NCBI GenBank assembly: GCA_050084985.1 | Contig: JBITNC010000001.1 | Span: 115,196,001 to 115,260,000, forward strand | Length of the DNA: 64,000 nt | From: Nageia nagi | Lineage: Eukaryota; Pinophyta | Direction of reading: 5' to 3' | Shown: one piece after another, positions 61,340-64,000 of the stretch | Numbering within the stretch: the first letter of the stretch is position 1 | Layout of the letters: every line of letters begins with the position of its first letter | The notes under the pieces: generated by a model | Database searches by the model: none | What the model saw: the letters and a program-made list of their open reading frames with translations, nothing else | Told to the model about the DNA's origin: nothing | Position numbers and translations under genes: made by a program

Positions 61340-61930
61340 AAAATGGCAGTATGTTGGAACTGTGCAAAAAAGGTCCAAGTTGACGTGTTGTAATGTTAAT
61401 TGCTAGAAACATTTAGAAGTCTACAAGGTCGAATGGAAACCATAGAAATTACCTAGAGAAGGAGACAAAAGGCAGAACTTAGTGATGCCAAAAGAAAAAG
61501 AACATGAAGAAGAAGAACCAGAAAAAAGAGTAACTAAAGCTACTACAAAGATGGATTTACCAAGTTATGCTGAAAGTCTAGATGCAGAAGACCTGATAAA
61601 CTGGATCTTAGAGATAAAAAAATATTTCGATCTTAAAGATATTGAAGACCCCAGCAGGGTTAAAAGCTAGCTGTCACTAAGTTGTAGGGTCATGCATCCA
61701 TATGATGGAATCCGGTATAGAGAGAAATAGTCCATGAATGCAAAGAAAAGATAAAGGCTTGGACTAGGATGGTAAGCAAGCTGAAGACGTTCCTGCCAGT
61801 AGATTACTCAATGCTGTTCCGGAATCTGCAGAATCTTTGATAGACAGATATGAGTGTGAAATAGTTCACTGAGGAATTCTACAAACTAACAAGGTCTGCA
61901 TAGTTTTCCGTGACTTGCACGGGTATGTCT
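61340..61930 (+). pseudogene. Ty3/gypsy gag relic, plus strand
   Basis: The frame 61482-61670 has an acidic lead (EEEEPEKR) followed by MDLPSYAESLDAEDLINWI and EIKKYFDLKDIED, the start of the conserved gag domain. It then shifts frame at about 61665 and continues as KLAVTKL-stop-GHASI, TRMVSKLKTFLPVDYSMLF and MSVK-stop-FTEEFYKL, in the order expected for gypsy gag. The GHA-x-W-W core has lost its Trp pair in part. Nothing of pol follows. Confidence 0.75.
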
Positions 61931-62423
61931 GCTTCCAAAAGACCTTTGAGTTAACACTGAACACTACCAAACCTTGGGATCACCTTTTAAGAAATTGGTC
62001 CCTAAATCAATTTTGTCTTGCTTTATGAGGCTGAATATCTAGCTTATATGCTTGGCTATGTCCCGTATGAATTTTTCCAAAACTTCATCAGGTGAACCAT
62101 AGTATGGACAGGCTCTCTAGCTCTTGTTCAATTTTCAATCCCTGAAATCTTGTTCAATTTTCAAGTTTCGGTGATTTATGCTTTTTGCCCAAGTTGGATC
62201 ACCAAACAAGGAAATTCATGATTGGTGTATTAAATCACGCACAACATACTCAATTTGTAGGTATGTCTCTTTATATCAGTTTGTTGGAACAAGCAGAGCA
62301 AACTTATCCCCATAAAGACAAACATCTCCTGCATCTCCTATGCTACATATTAGCTTAGGCCAAGCAAAGACATCCACCTATGAAGAATTTCAATTATTTA
62401 ATATGTTTACTTATTTCAATATC
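61931..62423. other. Intergenic stretch, no gene seen
   Basis: No coherent frame or boundary recognised. Confidence 0.45.
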
Positions 62424-63010
62424 AATACCCATTTATTCTCCAACTCCCCTAACATGAAGATCTTTTTAAATTTCCACCATATCTCATATAACAACAATCA
62501 ATGTCAAAATATTTGTTCAATATAATTTCCATTTCCGACTTCAAAAATACCTCTAATACTTATTCTTCTTATGATTTATCTTTTTACTTACTCATTTTCA
62601 TTTAGACATTATGAAAAATATGTATGCCAGCTTAAGTGACAAAGTCTTCCATGTCCATACTCATAAAATAAAAAAGAGAATTCAAGCTAACGCTCCTATG
62701 CTTTTATTTATGCAAATTGGAAAAAGTTGCTGATGAAGGCAACCTATACATAACTCATCATTAACAACACCAGCAATAAGCTGGTTATTTTGAACAAAAT
62801 GTTCAAGCGATTCCATCCTCTTAGAGATAGTTCCTAGCAATTAATCAAATTCTGAAATACCTGAAATGAACCAATAACACTTCAGTAGTAAGTACACACA
62901 AATCTTTCCTTTGGAATATAGGAAGATTGCTACATATCCATCAGTGTCCACTTAGAAGTGGATGAAGTTCAAGAATTTTGTTATTGAGCTTGGAAGAATA
63001 CTATGCTTCT
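62424..63010. repeat. Diverged direct repeat, copy 2
   Basis: Partner of 59158-59755, in the same orientation about 3.27 kb away. The cystatin and gag relics lie between them. Confidence 0.8.
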
Positions 63011-63279
63011 CCACATAAGATATATGACAGTAGTTCCCAGATTTCACTATAATACACTTTTAAATCTAACTATTGTATCTGATCATTTTCTGCTGGTCAA
63101 ATCCAAGGCTCGAATAGCTACCCACATTTATTTTATGCATCCAAAGTTCAAAACATAAATTGCAAGGAAAAACTGCCACAAGGAATGCTACCTGGTCAAA
63201 GACATCCATACAAGTTGAACTTGAGAATTCCAAAAAGAATTAACCGGTTAACAATGGAGCACTAGCACTTCACTTCTAC

Positions 63280-63425
63280 ATGCTCAGGATAAGGATAAGG
63301 ATTTTCCCTAATCATTTAGTCGTTAGTAAGCATTAAGCAAATACATAAATGCTCAGGAAAAGGATTTTCCCTACTCATTTAGGCATTAGTATATGCGAAT
63401 GCTCAGCAAAAAGATTTTCCCTAAT
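63280..63425 (+). repeat. ~65-bp minisatellite, three units
   Basis: Each unit carries ATGCTCAG followed by AGGATTTTCCCTA/AAGATTTTCCCTA and CATTTAG. The last unit is partial. From 63426 to the end no gene is recognised. Confidence 0.85.
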
Positions 63426-64000
63426 TGCATCAACACAAAAGTCATTTTAAGTTTGATCCATGCTTCATACCAATTTCTAGGTTGCATTTTCACTATCCAC
63501 ACTTCTGGTAAATGCTATGTTGAATATTGTCTTTAGAAGCTTGATTTTTAATTAAATTATGTAGATTCCAATAACTGTATCACATTTTCAACATGCAAAA
63601 CAGCAACATCAAGGTTGTAGTTGCATTTCAGAAAACAACTGGATGTAATTCTGTATGCAAAGTGCTTAACTTGAAATACATATCTCAACTGGAAGAGCTA
63701 AAGATGGCAAAACTTTGCACACTTGAGACTGAAAACTTTAACCATTTGATGAAATCTTCACAATCATTTCTTTACAATAAATGGATTTGACTGGAAAGAT
63801 GACAATCAAAATCAAATCTACACTTTTTTATTTTTATGATCATTAACATGAATACAAATTTCATGTATATGTCAGACCAAGAAAATATCCTCTGAAGACC
63901 CCAGCAGAACAGGAAAATTTTTGTCCCATCACCTTTGCAAGCACTATTATAATCCAGGTTTGATTGCAAGATTGAGGGTTCCAAAATAAAATGAAAAAAT

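Overview
This is AT-rich plant nuclear DNA dominated by decayed retrotransposons, with one intact-looking protein gene. The content fits a large, repeat-rich seed-plant genome: Ty1/copia and Ty3/gypsy elements, two non-LTR lineages, a CACTA-like element, and BAHD, PPR and cystatin genes or relics. The age and mixture of the elements suggest a gymnosperm, but nothing in the window proves the species.

Layout. 1-960: an unrecognised open frame and a minus-strand gypsy integrase relic. 959-12947: a tandem copia arrangement, made of a 5'-truncated copy A, LTR-A, a complete but stop-ridden copy B, LTR-B, and a third partial leader. Both LTRs are followed by an initiator-tRNA-Met-type primer-binding site. 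12968-18000: an apparent long gypsy-type LTR start with a TATA box, then AT-rich DNA. 18230-23145: a minus-strand non-LTR reverse transcriptase relic, two minus-strand gypsy RT/RNase H fragments, and a head-to-head plus-strand gypsy fragment continuing into a long acidic/coiled-coil relic ORF. 23458-24120: a ~111-bp minisatellite. 25200-26469: a small CACTA-like transposon. 29063-30412 (minus): a single-exon BAHD acyltransferase, clearly richer in GC than its surroundings.

32650-38485: the youngest copia copy (C). Its 1308-codon gag-pol frame has six stops but no net frameshift. It ends in a 490-bp LTR that sits inside a plus-strand gypsy element (38486-41262) with an in-frame RT/RNase H deletion. 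41430-44810: a probable gypsy LTR, then an opposite-strand gypsy gag with primer site and a probable 1.6-kb LTR. 46312-46450: a PPR relic. 46987-48057: a very recent ~514-bp tandem duplication. 48600-49126: an unknown protein relic. 49131-52013: a non-autonomous LTR retroelement without recognisable genes. 52740-58260: a degenerate L1-type LINE. 58260-64000: a more gene-like region with diverged direct repeats, a cystatin pseudo-exon with two in-frame TGA codons, and a gypsy gag relic.

The only likely functional host gene is the BAHD acyltransferase. The most distinctive biology is in the copia family. It has a ~2.8-kb leader, a hairpin in each LTR whose arms change in a compensatory way, and two identical polypurine tracts 0.7-0.8 kb apart separated by a tandem-repeat spacer. 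No operon, CRISPR array, tRNA or rRNA gene was seen.
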